NCBI RefSeq assembly: GCF_013085465.1
Contig: NZ_CP049838.1
Location: 6,014,001-6,078,000, forward strand
Direction: 5' to 3'
Length of the DNA stretch: 64,000 nt
Source of the DNA: Streptomyces asoensis
GTDB lineage: Bacteria > Actinomycetota > Actinomycetes > Streptomycetales > Streptomycetaceae
Every line of letters starts with the position of its first letter. The first letter of the stretch is position 1. Shown here one piece after another: positions 44,193 through 53,606 of this stretch. The notes below the pieces were generated by a model, which made no database searches, was not told the origin of the DNA, and worked only from the letters and a program-made list of their open reading frames with translations. Made by a program: the position numbers and the translations under genes.

Positions 44193-44900
44193 CTACCGCT
44201 CCAGCCCGTCCAGCGCCCCCAGCTGCTCCATCAGCCCCAGCCGGTCGTACTGCCACCAGGCCTCGGCGATCTTTCCGTCCTCCCGGCACCGGAAGACGGT
44301 CGTGCCGGTCATGGTGACCCGCTTCCCGGTGGCCGGGATCCCCATGAAGTCGCCCTTGTGGGTGCCGCTCCAGCTCCAGCGGTTGCACACGCGGTCACCC
44401 TGCTCGATCTGGTCGTCGAGGGAGAAGGCGAAGTCGAATCCGCCCCGCCACATCTCGACCTCCCGGCGCATGGCGTCCATCCCCATGGTGTCCTGCTCGT
44501 TGGCGGGATCGTGGTCGTGATAGTCCTCGGCCAGCAGACCGTCGAGCGGCGGCAGTTCGCCCCGCGTGCCGATCGTCTCGAAGAACCGCCGTGCCGTCCC
44601 GGCGTACAACTGCTCGTCCCGTACGACGTCGAGATCCGTGAAGGTCGGCATCTCGTCGCACAGGGCCACCAGCTCCCGGAAGACCTTGTCGGTCTCCGGA
44701 AGGTTCGAGTTCCGCATCGCCTCCTCGTACGAAGGGAACTCCACGATCTCGATGAAGTGCGAGGCGTCCGAGCGGTCCTTGCCGACCACCGCGTGCGACG
44801 CGGTCCGCTTGCCCCTGGTCTGTTCGACCCAGGTGTCCATCAGCCGGTCCATCTCGTCGAACCGGCTGGTCTTGCAGTCGATGAGCTGTACGAACGTCAT
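44193..44900 (-). CDS. SnoaL-like (ester cyclase type) protein with N-terminal alpha/beta barrel domain
   Basis: The 235-aa protein has an N-terminal ABM-like segment (FVQLIDCKTSRFDEMDRLMDTW, ASHFIEIVEFPSYEEAM, about residues 2-95). A SnoaL-like ester-cyclase domain follows (DEQLYAGTARRFFET, DYHDHDPANEQDTMG, about 100-235). The family includes polyketide cyclases, but many members have unknown substrates. The ATG follows ggaggcggcgtc. The gene converges on groEL and is not obviously part of a pathway here. Confidence 0.8.
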   Translation of the reverse strand: MTFVQLIDCKTSRFDEMDRLMDTWVEQTRGKRTASHAVVGKDRSDASHFIEIVEFPSYEEAMRNSNLPETDKVFRELVALCDEMPTFTDLDVVRDEQLYAGTARRFFETIGTRGELPPLDGLLAEDYHDHDPANEQDTMGMDAMRREVEMWRGGFDFAFSLDDQIEQGDRVCNRWSWSGTHKGDFMGIPATGKRVTMTGTTVFRCREDGKIAEAWWQYDRLGLMEQLGALDGLER

Positions 44901-44989
44901 GACGCCGCCTCCGGCCCCCCTGGGTCCGGTCCCTGTCACGCCCATTTTCCCACCGGAGCGCCGACGCCACCCGTCCACCGCCGGGCCCT

Positions 44990-45763
44990 CTACTGCGGCC
45001 CGTATTTCCGGCCCGTCCTCGAGCTGATCCCGCCCAGCAGCGAGCGGGGCGTCACCTTCACCAGGCCCATCAGCGCCTTGTAGCGCGGGTCGGGGATCGA
45101 CAGCGACTTCCCGCGCGCCAGGTCGTGCAGCGCCGCCGCGACCAGCTTGTCCGCGTCCAGCCACATCCAGCCCGGGATGTTGTCCGTGCCCATTCCGGCC
45201 CGCTCGTGGAACTCCGTGCGCACGAAGCCCGGGCACAGCGCCATCAGCCGCACCCCGCTGCCCGCCAGGTCCTTGGCCGCGCCCTGGGTGAACTGCACGA
45301 CCCACGCCTTGGACGCCCCGTACGTCCCGCGCGGCACGAAGGCCGCCACCGAGGCCACGTTGACGACACCCCCGCGCCCGCGCTCGCGCATCGCCGCCGT
45401 CGCCGCGGACGTCAGCCGCAGCACCGCCTCGCAGTGCACCTTGAGCATCTTCAGCTCGTCGGCCATGGACACGTCGAGGTAGCGGCCCTTGTTGCCGAAG
45501 CCGGCGTTGTTGATCAGCAGGTCGACGGGGTTCTTGCGGTCACCGAGCCGGGCGGCCACCGCCTCGATGCCCTTGTCCGTGGCTAGGTCGGCCGTCAGCA
45601 CCTCCGCCTCGATGCCGTGCCGGTCGTGCAACTCGGTCGCCTGCTCGCGCAGCCGCTTGATGTCCCGTGCCACGAGGACGAGATCATGCCCGTCCGCCGC
45701 CAGTCTGCGCGCGAACGCGGCACCGATGCCCGCGGTCGAACCCGTAATCAGAGCCGTTGTCAT
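44990..45763 (-). CDS. Short-chain dehydrogenase/reductase
   Basis: The 257-aa protein has the cofactor motif LITGSTAGIGAAFA (TGxxxGIG, residues 6 to 19), NNAGFGNKG and a catalytic YGASK (GTYGASKAWVVQ). The sequence suits the classical NAD(P)-dependent SDR family; the substrate is unknown. TAATCT ends 6 nt upstream of the ATG, so the transcript is probably leaderless. It lies upstream of the ester-cyclase-like gene on the same strand. Confidence 0.92.
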   Translation of the reverse strand: MTTALITGSTAGIGAAFARRLAADGHDLVLVARDIKRLREQATELHDRHGIEAEVLTADLATDKGIEAVAARLGDRKNPVDLLINNAGFGNKGRYLDVSMADELKMLKVHCEAVLRLTSAATAAMRERGRGGVVNVASVAAFVPRGTYGASKAWVVQFTQGAAKDLAGSGVRLMALCPGFVRTEFHERAGMGTDNIPGWMWLDADKLVAAALHDLARGKSLSIPDPRYKALMGLVKVTPRSLLGGISSRTGRKYGPQ

Positions 45764-45881
45764 GGCAGAAGATTAGTGACCCGGAGTACGGGCGTCCGTT
45801 CTCTGCACGTGGCCTCCCGAAGGTGAAGACCACGTGCGCACGCCCGCGTACGCCGTGCTGCGTCCCTCCCGTGACGTCGGC

Positions 45882-46586
45882 TCAGCCCCCGGACGTCTCC
45901 GTGTGCTTCGCCCCGGACCCGTCCCCGTACTTCGCCACGTACTCCCGGGCCGCCGCCAGCGACTCCGAGTGCAGCGCCTCGCCCGCCGCGAGCAGCCGGG
46001 GCAGCAGCTCGCGGTGCGTGGTGGCGGCCTGGAACTGCATCCTGGCCGTCACCTCGTGCTCCGGCAGGTGGACGATCCGCACCGGATCCCCCGCGCGGAT
46101 CTCACCGGGCACGACGACCCGCAGATACGCGCCCGTGGCCGCCTTCTCGGTGAACCGCCGCACCCACCGCTTCTCGCCCACATGGCCCTGGAAGGTGCGG
46201 CACGGTATCCGCCCGGCGGTCACCTCCAGCACCAGGTCAGGACCGATCTGCCAGCGCTCGCCGATCCGCGCGCCGGAGACGTCGAGGCCCGTGGTGGTGA
46301 GGTTCTCGCCGAACGCGCCGTTGGCCAGCGTGCGCCCCAGCTCGCGCTCCCAGTCGTCGAGGTCCTCGCGCGCGACGGCGTACACCGCCTGGTCGTCGCC
46401 GCCGTGGTGGCGCAGGTGGCACACGGTGTCCCCGGCCAGCCCGCTCGCCCCGACCCCCTTGGGGCCGGGCGCCGCGACCCGCACGGGCCCCTCGACCGGC
46501 CGCTTGTCGATCCCCGTCAGGCCCTGCGGCTGGTCGGTGTACGGCACGGCCTTCGGGCGGCCCAGATTGACTGACAGAAGCCTCAT
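45882..46586 (-). CDS. MOSC domain protein
   Basis: The 234-aa protein has the MOSC layout: an N-terminal beta-barrel block (LSVNLGRPKAVPYTDQPQG), VYAVAREDLDDWERELGR, GENLTTTGLDVSGARIGERW and the Cys-bearing GRIPCRTFQGHV (the likely sulphur-carrier cysteine). MOSC proteins handle sulphur or molybdenum cofactor chemistry. TATCGT ends 6 nt upstream of the ATG (leaderless). It is divergent from a LysR regulator. Confidence 0.88.
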   Translation of the reverse strand: MRLLSVNLGRPKAVPYTDQPQGLTGIDKRPVEGPVRVAAPGPKGVGASGLAGDTVCHLRHHGGDDQAVYAVAREDLDDWERELGRTLANGAFGENLTTTGLDVSGARIGERWQIGPDLVLEVTAGRIPCRTFQGHVGEKRWVRRFTEKAATGAYLRVVVPGEIRAGDPVRIVHLPEHEVTARMQFQAATTHRELLPRLLAAGEALHSESLAAAREYVAKYGDGSGAKHTETSGG

Positions 46587-46666
46587 GGCGGCACGATACG
46601 AGCCCGGGGGTCAAAGTGTCGACGCATTATTCGCGCAGCTGTCCAAGGCTCGCTTATGCTCGGTGG

Positions 46667-47602
46667 ATGATCGAGGCCCGTCATCTCCGCGTCCTGCGTG
46701 CCGTGGCCGCCACCGGCTCCTTCTCGGCGGCCGGGCGCGAACTGGGCTGCACCCAGCCGGCCGTCAGCCAGCAGATGAAGGCCCTGGAGGCGTCCGTCGG
46801 CACGCCCCTGCTGATCCGCAGCGGACGCGAGATGCGCCTGACCCAGGCGGGCGAGGCCCTCGTCCGGCACGCGGCCGGCATCCTGTCCGGACTGACGGCC
46901 GCCGAGGAGGAGGTCGCCGCCATCGCCGGGCTGCGCGCCGGCCGGGTCCGTCTGGTGTCCTTCCCCAGCGGCAGCTCCACCCTCGTCCCCACCGCGCTCG
47001 CCGCCCTGCGCGCGGCCCACCCCGGCACCCGGGTCTCCCTGGAGGAGGCCGAGCCGCCGAAGTCGGTCGAGCTGCTCCGCGAAGGCGACTGCGACATCGC
47101 TCTCGCCTTCCGCTACGAACGAGCGACGGGCACCGGCGGTGCCGAACAGGCCGGCGAAGGCGAATGGGACGACCTGGTCGTACGGCCGCTGCTGACGGAC
47201 CGGCTGGTCGCCCTCGTCCCCGAACGGCACCGCCTCGCACGCACGGGACCCTCGGGGTCCGTCGCCATCGGCGACCTCGCCGCCGAGCCCTGGATCGCCG
47301 GCTGTCCGCGCTGCCGCGGCCAGCTGATCCAGGTGTGCGAGAGCGCGGGCTTCACACCCCGCATCGACTTCGCGACCGACGACTATCCGGCGGTGGTCGG
47401 TCTGGTGGGCGCCGGCCTGGGCGTCGCCGTGCTGCCCCAGCTCGCGATCGAGTCCGTCCGGCCGCGTGGTGCTCGCGCGGTGACCCTGGAACCGGCGGTG
47501 CGGCGGGAGATCGTCGCGCTCACCCTGCCCGACCTGGCCCAGGTGCCGGCGGTGTCGGCCACGCTGGAGCAGCTGGGGCGGGCGGCGGCGCGCGTCGGCT
47601 GA
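46667..47602 (+). CDS. LysR-family transcriptional regulator
   Basis: The 311-aa protein has a LysR helix-turn-helix (RHLRVLRAVAATGSFSAAGRELGCTQPAVSQQMKALEASVGTPLL, about residues 5-48). A substrate-binding domain follows (EGDCDIALAFRY, VALVPERHRLA). The ATG at 46667 follows TATGCT by 6 nt (leaderless), which fixes the start and rejects a longer frame. It is divergent from the MOSC gene, whose regulation it may share. A perfect terminator follows. Confidence 0.93.
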   Translation: MIEARHLRVLRAVAATGSFSAAGRELGCTQPAVSQQMKALEASVGTPLLIRSGREMRLTQAGEALVRHAAGILSGLTAAEEEVAAIAGLRAGRVRLVSFPSGSSTLVPTALAALRAAHPGTRVSLEEAEPPKSVELLREGDCDIALAFRYERATGTGGAEQAGEGEWDDLVVRPLLTDRLVALVPERHRLARTGPSGSVAIGDLAAEPWIAGCPRCRGQLIQVCESAGFTPRIDFATDDYPAVVGLVGAGLGVAVLPQLAIESVRPRGARAVTLEPAVRREIVALTLPDLAQVPAVSATLEQLGRAAARVG

Positions 47603-47610
47603 GAACAGCG

Positions 47611-47644
47611 AAAACGGCGGGCACACAGGTGTGCCCGCCGTTTT
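47611..47644 (+). terminator. Intrinsic terminator after the LysR gene
   Basis: A perfect 16-bp stem (47611-47626 with 47629-47644, opening aaaacggcgggc) closes over a two-base loop. It ends in tttt. Confidence 0.9.
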
Positions 47645-47684
47645 CGGGACCGCGGCTTCAGAGCGCTTTTGCAGAAACGTTCCT

Positions 47685-48014
47685 TCATGTGTTCGAGGAA
47701 GCGTCTCTCGCGCCCGACGACGCCGACACCAGGCGATTGCGCGCCCGGCCCATCAGCTCCTCGCGCTCGTCCTCGGTCAACCCGCCCCACACGCCGTACG
47801 GCTCGCGTACCGCCAGCGCGTGCGCCGCACACTGCGCGCGGACCGGGCACCTCATGCAGACCTCCTTGGCCGAGTTCTCTCGAGCGCTCCGAGCCGCCCC
47901 GCGCTCACCCTCCGGATGGAAGAAGAGCGAACTGTCCACCCCGCGGCAGGCGGCCAGAAGCTGCCAGTCCCACAGGTCCGCGTTCGGTCCGGGAAGGCGG
48001 GAGAAATCTGCCAT
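47685..48014 (-). CDS. WhiB-like (Wbl) iron-sulphur regulator
   Basis: The 109-aa protein has the four WhiB cysteines as C23, C53, C56 and C62 (Cx29CxxCx5C) that bind a [4Fe-4S] cluster. The G[VI]WGG motif (GVWGGLTEDERE) follows, used to contact the sigma factor. The tail is short and basic (GRARNRL) and could bind DNA. The ATG follows caaggggtcacgca. It is divergent from bldM, an arrangement I recall from Streptomyces; I do not assign a specific wbl name. Confidence 0.93.
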   Translation of the reverse strand: MADFSRLPGPNADLWDWQLLAACRGVDSSLFFHPEGERGAARSARENSAKEVCMRCPVRAQCAAHALAVREPYGVWGGLTEDEREELMGRARNRLVSASSGARDASSNT

Positions 48015-48242
48015 TGCGTGACCCCTTGTAGCCGTTCAGAGCGGATACGGTGCCCACGACCGTACAACTACGATCTAAGGAGATGAAAATATGACTCATT
48101 GCGAATCTAGCCTCAGACACCAGTAAAAGGGAAGAAATGGGGCCGAATGGGGCATGGCTTGTGATGAAAGCTTGAGGGTCCGTGTGGTTGCCTCCTCCGT
48201 ATCCGCTCCCTCACGTAGAGTGCCGAAGAATGCATGCAGCCC

Positions 48243-48270
48243 CGTAACTCTTTCGAGTGACCGTCGTTGA
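48243..48270 (+). promoter_or_regulatory. BldN-type promoter of bldM
   Basis: CGTAAC (48243-48248) and CGTTGA (48265-48270) are separated by exactly 16 bp, an exact match to the published BldN ECF-sigma consensus CGTAAC-N16-CGTTGA. It lies about 125 bp before bldM, the classic BldN target. Confidence 0.93.
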
Positions 48271-48393
48271 GAGTGCGGTGGCGGTTGAAAACACAAACGC
48301 TCGGGCAGGCGTCCGAGACGGTCGACCGCACAGGTGACGATTCGTAACAGCCTGGAGGCACAAGGTGACGCGCATCAGCTGCGGAGGGCGGCC

Positions 48394-49005
48394 ATGACTT
48401 CCGTCCTCGTCTGCGACGACTCCCCGCTTGCCCGAGAGGCGCTCCGCCGCGCGGTCGCGACCGTGCCCGGTGTCGAGCGCGTGACGACGGCGGCCAACGG
48501 CGAGGAAGTCCTCCGCCGCTGGGGTGCCGACCGCTCGGACCTGATTCTGATGGACGTACGCATGCCCGGACTGGGCGGCGTCGAGACCGTGCGGCGGCTG
48601 CTGTCCGCCGACCCCGGAGCCCGCATCATCATGCTGACCGTGGCCGAGGACCTCGACGGTGTCGCCCTCGCGGTGGCCGCCGGCGCCCGCGGCTATCTGC
48701 ACAAGGACGCCTCGCGCGCGGAACTGCGGGCGACCGTCACGCAGGCGCTCGCCGACCCGACCTGGCGGCTCGCCCCGCGCCGGCTGCGGTCGGCCGAGAT
48801 GGGTGCGGCGCCCACGCTCACCGCGCGTGAGATCCAGGTCCTCGAGGGCATGAGTCACGGCCGCTCCAACGCGGAGATCGGCCGTGAGCTGTTCCTCTCC
48901 GAGGACACCGTCAAGACGCACGCGCGTCGGCTCTTCAAGAAGCTCGGCGCCTCGGACCGCGCGCATGCGGTGGCGCTCGGCTTCCGGTGGGGACTGGTCC
49001 GTTAG
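48394..49005 (+). CDS. bldM: Response-regulator-like developmental regulator BldM
   Basis: BldM is an orphan, atypical NarL-type response regulator needed for aerial growth and sporulation in Streptomyces. From the ATG at 48394 the protein is 203 aa. It has a receiver domain (about residues 1-120, VLVCDDSPLAREALRRAV, ILMDVRMPGLGG) and a LuxR-type helix-turn-helix (EIQVLEGMSHGRSNAEIGRELFLSEDTVKTHARRLFKKL, about 143-185). A gcggagggcggcc ribosome-binding site precedes it, along with a perfect BldN promoter. A longer upstream frame is rejected. Confidence 0.95.
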   Translation: MTSVLVCDDSPLAREALRRAVATVPGVERVTTAANGEEVLRRWGADRSDLILMDVRMPGLGGVETVRRLLSADPGARIIMLTVAEDLDGVALAVAAGARGYLHKDASRAELRATVTQALADPTWRLAPRRLRSAEMGAAPTLTAREIQVLEGMSHGRSNAEIGRELFLSEDTVKTHARRLFKKLGASDRAHAVALGFRWGLVR

Positions 49006-49358
49006 GCCCCGTCCCCGCCTGCCCGTCCCCGCCGCCCGTCCGTGCGGGCCCGGAGCAGTCCGGAGCGGGACGGGTCCGGGCCGGTTCGTCCGCAGCGGGA
49101 CGGGCCTCGTCCGTCCGGCGGATCCGACCGGGTTCGGGTGACATCCGTCATTCAGTGAGGAGAGCGGGGTCATGGGCGAACCTCCCTGCTCAGACGTGGT
49201 GCGGAGGTCGGGCGAGGACCCCTCCCACCACGCGGCGGACCGGAGCGTCACGGGCTCTCGCAGGGTGCCCGCTGCTCGTTTCGCCGCGGATGCCGCATCC
49301 TTGAGGTGTGGAGTTCCTCGGGGACGAGTCGGTCGAGCGGGAGGGGAGGGCGCAGGGG
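49006..49358 (+). other. bldM-shbA spacer, no gene seen
   Basis: This 350-bp stretch is GC-rich, with recurring gggacgggcc/ggcccgtcc blocks around 49050-49110. A possible short frame from 49172 lacks a convincing codon bias. It presumably carries the shbA promoter, but I could not single out a sound -35/-10 pair. Confidence 0.6.
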
Positions 49359-50036
49359 ATGAGTTCCGGCGCACCTGCTCATAACGCTTCGGTGCACAAC
49401 GACGGGCACGGTGCCGCGGCCGGTCCGGCCGCAGTGCACCATGGACCGATGCGCGATGACGAGGCGGTCACTGCCGTGGGGACGATCGGGTCACTCGTCC
49501 ATCGCGCCGTGGACGGCGACGAGCAGGCCACCCACGACCTGCTGGCCCATGTCCACCCCTTGGCGCTGCGGTACTGCCGCACCCGGCTGTCCCGGCTGCC
49601 CGGCGACGCACGCCACTTCGTGGAGGACCTCGCCCAGGAGGTCTGTGTCGCGGTTCTCCTCGCCCTGCCCCGCTACCGGGACACCGGCAGGCCCTTCGAG
49701 GCCTTCGTCTTCGCCATCGCCGCGCACAAGGTCGCCGACCTCCAGCGCGCCGCGATGCGCCACCCGGGCTCGACGGCGGTTCCCTCCGACGAGATGCCCG
49801 AACGGCCGGACGACTCACTCGGCCCCGAGGAGCGCGCCCTGCTCAGCAGCGACGCCGAGTGGGCCAAGAAACTCATGGCCAACCTGCCCGAGAACCAGCG
49901 GGAACTGCTCCTGCTGCGGATTGCGGTGGGCCTCACCGCCGAGGAGACCGGCCAGATGTTGGGAATGTCACCCGGGGCGGTCCGTGTGGCCCAGCACCGG
50001 GCGCTGAGCAGGCTGCGGGCGCTCGCCGAGCAGTAG
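49359..50036 (+). CDS. shbA: ECF-type RNA polymerase sigma factor ShbA
   Basis: ShbA directs transcription of the principal sigma gene hrdB in Streptomyces griseus. The 225-aa product has region 2 ([38 protein letters not shown]) and region 4 ([41 protein letters not shown]). I chose ATG 49359 because cgggaggggagggcgcaggg precedes it. A GTG 17 codons upstream and an ATG 30 codons downstream are alternatives. The position between bldM and guaB fits the Streptomyces arrangement. Confidence 0.85.
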   Translation: MSSGAPAHNASVHNDGHGAAAGPAAVHHGPMRDDEAVTAVGTIGSLVHRAVDGDEQATHDLLAHVHPLALRYCRTRLSRLPGDARHFVEDLAQEVCVAVLLALPRYRDTGRPFEAFVFAIAAHKVADLQRAAMRHPGSTAVPSDEMPERPDDSLGPEERALLSSDAEWAKKLMANLPENQRELLLLRIAVGLTAEETGQMLGMSPGAVRVAQHRALSRLRALAEQ

Positions 50037-50148
50037 CGGCCCCTTCGGAACAGGCATCGCTGAACAGGGCGCCGACTGTTTCCGTACGAACATACGAAGC
50101 CCGGAGTCACGTCCTACCGTGGAATTCGGGAGGTGCGCTTCCCGTTAG

Positions 50149-51696
<1,548 letters not shown>

Positions 51697-51732
51697 CCCC
51701 CACGCGCGCGTGAAGCGTTCGTAGGACGTACC

Positions 51733-51765
51733 AAGGGCGGCCCCGGAGACTCCGGGGCCGCCCTT
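51733..51765 (+). terminator. Terminator after guaB
   Basis: A perfect 15-bp stem, aagggcggccccgga (51733-51747) with tccggggccgccctt (51751-51765), has the loop gac. Confidence 0.88.
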
Positions 51766-51823
51766 GTCGTACCCGTCGGCGATACTGGAAGACGCTGCAA
51801 CGCATCAGGGAAAGGCCACACAC

Positions 51824-52948
51824 GTGACTGAGATCGAGATCGGGCGCGGCAAGCGCGGCCGCCGGGCGTACGCCTTCGACGACATCGCCGTCGTCCCCAG
51901 CCGCCGTACGCGGGACCCGAAGGAGGTCTCGATCGCCTGGCAGATCGACGCCTACCGGTTCGAGCTGCCCTTCCTGGCCGCCCCCATGGACTCGGTCGTC
52001 TCCCCGGCCACCGCCATCCGCATCGGCGAGCTGGGCGGCCTCGGCGTCCTCAACCTCGAGGGCCTGTGGACCCGGCACGAGGACCCGCAGCCGCTGCTCG
52101 ACGAGATCGTCGAGCTGGACGCGGAGACCGCGACCCGCCGCCTCCAGGAGATCTACGCGGCCCCCATCAAGGAGGAGCTGATCGGGCAGCGCATCAAGGA
52201 GGTGCGCGACTCGGGCGTGGTCACCGCTGCCGCGCTCTCCCCGCAGCGCACGGCCCAGTTCTCCAAGGCCGTCGTGGACGCGGGCGTGGACATCTTCGTC
52301 ATCCGCGGCACGACCGTCTCGGCGGAGCACGTCTCCGGCTCGCACGAGCCGCTGAACCTGAAGCAGTTCATCTACGAGCTCGACGTCCCGGTGATCGTCG
52401 GCGGCTGCGCCACCTACACGGCGGCCCTGCACCTGATGCGCACGGGCGCGGCGGGCGTCCTGGTCGGCTTCGGCGGCGGCGCGGCGCACACCACGCGCAA
52501 CGTGCTGGGCATCCAGGTCCCGATGGCGACGGCGGTCGCCGACGTGGCGGCGGCCCGTCGTGACTACATGGACGAGTCCGGCGGCCGGTACGTGCACGTG
52601 ATCGCGGACGGCGGCGTCGGCTGGTCCGGCGACCTGGCCAAGGCGATCGCCTGTGGCGCCGACTCGGTGATGATGGGCTCGCCGCTCGCGCGCGCGACCG
52701 ACGCGCCGGGCCGTGGCCACCACTGGGGCATGGAGGCGGTCAACGAGGAGCTGCCGCGCGGGCAGAAGGTCGACCTCGGCACGGTCGGCACCATCGAGGA
52801 GGTCCTCACGGGCCCGTCGCACACGCCCGACGGCTCGATGAACCTCTTCGGCGCCCTGCGTCGCGCCATGGCCACGACCGGCTACAGCGAGCTCAAGGAG
52901 TTCCAGCGCGTCGAGGTGACGGTGGCGGACTCGGTGCACCGGCGGTAG
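51824..52948 (+). CDS. GuaB-related IMP dehydrogenase family protein
   Basis: The 374-aa protein is a GuaB-like barrel without the CBS pair. It starts at GTG 51824 (MTEIEIGRGKRGRRAYAFDDIAVVPS) and has LPFLAAPMDSVVSPATAIR and a GGCATYTAALHLMRTGAAGVLVGFGGGAAHTTRNV phosphate-binding loop in which the usual catalytic Cys is His or Thr (AHTTR for SICTTR). This matches the GuaB3-type group, which may reduce GMP or have no IMP dehydrogenase activity. The ATP/NAD roles are unclear. A 17-bp stem terminator follows. Confidence 0.93.
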   Translation: MTEIEIGRGKRGRRAYAFDDIAVVPSRRTRDPKEVSIAWQIDAYRFELPFLAAPMDSVVSPATAIRIGELGGLGVLNLEGLWTRHEDPQPLLDEIVELDAETATRRLQEIYAAPIKEELIGQRIKEVRDSGVVTAAALSPQRTAQFSKAVVDAGVDIFVIRGTTVSAEHVSGSHEPLNLKQFIYELDVPVIVGGCATYTAALHLMRTGAAGVLVGFGGGAAHTTRNVLGIQVPMATAVADVAAARRDYMDESGGRYVHVIADGGVGWSGDLAKAIACGADSVMMGSPLARATDAPGRGHHWGMEAVNEELPRGQKVDLGTVGTIEEVLTGPSHTPDGSMNLFGALRRAMATTGYSELKEFQRVEVTVADSVHRR

Positions 52949-52973
52949 TCCCGCAGGACGTCAGACGTCGGCA

Positions 52974-53011
52974 GGGGCCGGCCACCTCACTCGGGTGAGG
53001 TGGCCGGCCCC
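52974..53011 (+). terminator. Terminator after the GuaB-like gene
   Basis: A 17-bp perfect stem (arms 52974-52990 and 52995-53011, opening ggggccggccacctca) closes over a tcgg loop. A ctttcg tail follows. Confidence 0.9.
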
Positions 53012-53249
53012 TTTCGCATGCCCGGGCGGGCCGGGGGGTGTGGCGCGGAGCGGGGGCGTGCGGTTGCGTTCGGGGCGGAAGTGGGCTGGTCAAGGGGGTC
53101 GCGGACGGTAGCGTCCGGGTCGGCGCCCCAGTTGTGTGGGGTGCCCCCTTCCAAGGACATGGTTCCGGACCCCGGCCCTCGGGGCCCGGCCCGAGTTCCT
53201 GAACGTGCCGTTCCCCGGGTCATGGGCGGTGTCGTGGAAGGGGGCGCCC

Positions 53250-53345
53250 ATGGGGCGTCACCGCAAGCCCACCCGCTGGGACCGACTCCGTCTTCGGACG
53301 GTGCAGTGCCGGAGGAGGTGGATCTTGCGTCTTTTCGGATGGTGA
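53250..53345 (+). CDS. Possible 31-aa basic peptide
   Basis: ATG 53250 opens a 31-codon frame for MGRHRKPTRWDRLRLRTV... ending in RLFGW, very rich in Arg and with a single Cys. A ggaagggggcgccc ribosome-binding site precedes it. Its last four codons and stop form the beginning of a 100-bp tandem repeat. A real small gene is plausible but not proven. It would be the only gene in the 650-bp spacer after the GuaB-like gene. Confidence 0.35.
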   Translation: MGRHRKPTRWDRLRLRTVQCRRRWILRLFGW

Positions 53346-53532
53346 GCGGCCGCCCCCACACACATTAGGGGCGGACACTCCGTGATCCATCCTGGAGCCT
53401 TCCGCAGTGGCCACTGTGGTGGGCTCCACCTGTTTCGGATGGTGAGCGGCCGCCCCCAACCACATTAGGGGCGGACATTCCGTGATCCATCCTGGAGCCT
53501 GCCGCAGTAGCCCCTGCGGTGGGCTCCACCTG
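53333..53532. repeat. Two-copy 100-bp tandem repeat with two conserved hairpins
   Basis: Copies 53333-53432 and 53433-53532 both begin tttcggatggtgagcggccg. Hairpin A pairs CCGCCCC with GGGGCGG (53350-53356 with 53368-53374; copy 2 at +100). Hairpin B has the outer stem TGGAGCC/GGCTCCA (53393-53399 with 53422-53428) and an inner CCGCAG-type stem. The differences between copies lie mainly in loops or the inner stem; the outer stems are invariant. The repeats lie between converging genes. Confidence 0.92.
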
Positions 53533-53606
53533 TTTCGTACGCTACCGGCGGGCTGTGCCGTACGCCACCAGCTCCCGGAGCCCGGGGCAGCCGGGTGCGC
53601 CCCGTT

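Noticed and set aside
49172..49384. A 70-codon frame between bldM and shbA with a gaggag site
   Set aside because: Composition is not protein-like and it overlaps the shbA start; I list the region as spacer.
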